Shown here piece by piece: positions 4,927-5,776 of a stretch of DNA of 5,776 bases. Made by a program: the position numbers and the translations under genes. Origin of the DNA: DASQDN01 sp035630195 (lineage in GTDB: Bacteria; Acidobacteriota; Terriglobia; Bryobacterales; Bryobacteraceae); assembly GCA_035630195.1 (NCBI GenBank), contig DASQLD010000182.1, positions 1 to 5,776 of the forward strand. Reading direction: 5' to 3'. Position 1 is the first letter of the stretch; the number at the start of each line of letters is the position of its first letter. Under the pieces are notes generated by a model. That model was given only the letters and a program-made list of their open reading frames with translations. It did no database searches and was not told the origin of the DNA.

Positions 4927-5776
4927 TTACTCGAGGTACTTTTTCAAATCAGGATTGAGTAGCGCCTGAACATCCGGTTTTTCGAGATCAGCCTTGGTGA
5001 CGAGTCGCGGCTCCAGATTCTGGATTTTCTGCGGCGCTTCTCCCTTCAACTTCTTCACCGCCACAGTGACTGACTGATACCCCATAAAGAACGGATCCTG
5101 CACGACAAGAGAATCGATGACCCCACCTTTCAGATCCTCTTCGAGAGTCGGTCCGGAATCGAAGCCAACCAACTTGATCTTGCTGCCACGCCCTTTAATG
5201 GCGCGCGCAGCACCGACGGCGCTCGATTCATTAGAGGCAAACATTGCGGTCAGATCGGGAAAGGCTGTGAGCATGTTCTCGGCAACTGTTAACGATCGCT
5301 CGACCGCGGCCTCTCCGTAACGTTTATCCGCAATTTGTATGTTCGGAAACTTGCTCTTGATGGTTTCTTCGAAGCCCTGCTCGCGAGCCATGGTCGATGC
5401 GGCTCCGGCTTGTACGGCAACGATTGCGATCTTACCCTTGCCGCCGGTGATCGTGCCCATTCGTTCAGCAGCGATCTGGCCTGCCTTGTAGTTGTCCGTC
5501 GCCACCTGCGCCACGAAGTCCTCGGTGTCGACAGGCGAATCGAAGATGACAACCGGAATTCCTTGTTTCCCCGCTCGTTCAACGACACTTACCATCGCTT
5601 TTTTATCGATCGGGGCGAGCACAATCGCATCGAGGCGCTTGTTAATCATGGCCTCCACGATCTGTAGCTGACCGTTGAAATCGGTCTCGGTCGCCGGACC
5701 GTTCCATTCCACTTCCGCACCGGTCTCGCGAGCTGCCTTAACGGCGCCTGCATGCACGGACTGCCAAAACAGATGG
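4927..5776 (-). CDS. RbsB-like periplasmic sugar-binding protein of an ABC importer (N-terminus cut)
   Basis: The frame is open to the right edge, with 282 complete codons visible. The missing part is the signal peptide and first strand, about 40-60 residues. The GTG at 5757 is internal, because the codons before it read ICFWQS and continue the family pattern FWQSVHAGA. The fold is the type I two-lobed sugar-binding protein: GPATETDFNGQLQIVEAMI, then DAIVLAPID, VVIFDSP, VATDNYKAGQIAAE, REQGFEE, FASNESSAVGAARAIK, LVGFDSGP and VVQDPFFMGYQSV. It captures a sugar outside the membrane and delivers it to a permease and ATPase, neither of which is in view. By comparison with my recollection of E. 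coli RbsB, the pocket Asp (FDSP), Arg (AREQGF), Asn (SNES), Phe-Asp (GFDSG) and Gln (VQDP) are kept. The pocket Asn after strand 3 and the Arg after the FD Asp are replaced by Ala and Ser, so the ligand may not be ribose. Confidence 0.9.
   Translation of the reverse strand, partial: HLFWQSVHAGAVKAARETGAEVEWNGPATETDFNGQLQIVEAMINKRLDAIVLAPIDKKAMVSVVERAGKQGIPVVIFDSPVDTEDFVAQVATDNYKAGQIAAERMGTITGGKGKIAIVAVQAGAASTMAREQGFEETIKSKFPNIQIADKRYGEAAVERSLTVAENMLTAFPDLTAMFASNESSAVGAARAIKGRGSKIKLVGFDSGPTLEEDLKGGVIDSLVVQDPFFMGYQSVTVAVKKLKGEAPQKIQNLEPRLVTKADLEKPDVQALLNPDLKKYLE

Overview
This 5.8 kb window is a moderately GC-rich bacterial chromosomal segment. By recall of family style only, it looks like Acidobacteriota, perhaps the Bryobacterales/Solibacter group. 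The reasons are a His-rich secreted TPR protein, a short 'GFKAHF'-type flavoprotein, and a secreted fibre-like protein with a conserved Cys-His-Val-Asp linker. No marker gene is present, so the taxonomy is inference.

Layout. Bases 1-2631 (+) hold a tightly packed transcription unit: the last codons of an unidentified gene, a secreted TPR-repeat protein, and an FAD-dependent oxidoreductase of the geranylgeranyl-reductase-like class. Both junctions are 4-base start/stop overlaps (ATGA and GTGA), which strongly suggests translational coupling. A small secreted protein follows after 9-21 bases (2641 or 2653 to 3099). It appears to be frameshifted, because its likely C-terminal half continues in another frame to 3263.

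Bases 3264-3588 carry no convincing gene but hold the most interesting regulatory signal. A textbook intrinsic terminator with seven T's ends only two bases before a strong GGAGGA ribosome-binding site. Upstream lie other hairpins, including a segment able to pair with the terminator's left arm, so this looks like a transcription-attenuation leader. It controls the gene at 3589-4626 (+), a 345-residue secreted protein with a phage-fibre-like stalk motif and two tandem 72-residue repeats.

Bases 4627-4926 are a convergent intergenic region with several inverted repeats, including a 10-bp perfect one followed directly by a GC-rich hairpin. From 4927 to the right edge on the minus strand lies an RbsB-like sugar-binding protein of an ABC importer, cut at its N-terminus by the window. 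No transporter ATPase or permease is visible.

The left operon, the fibre-like gene and the sugar-binding protein appear to be three separate units. I see no RNA gene, CRISPR array, transposase or integrase.
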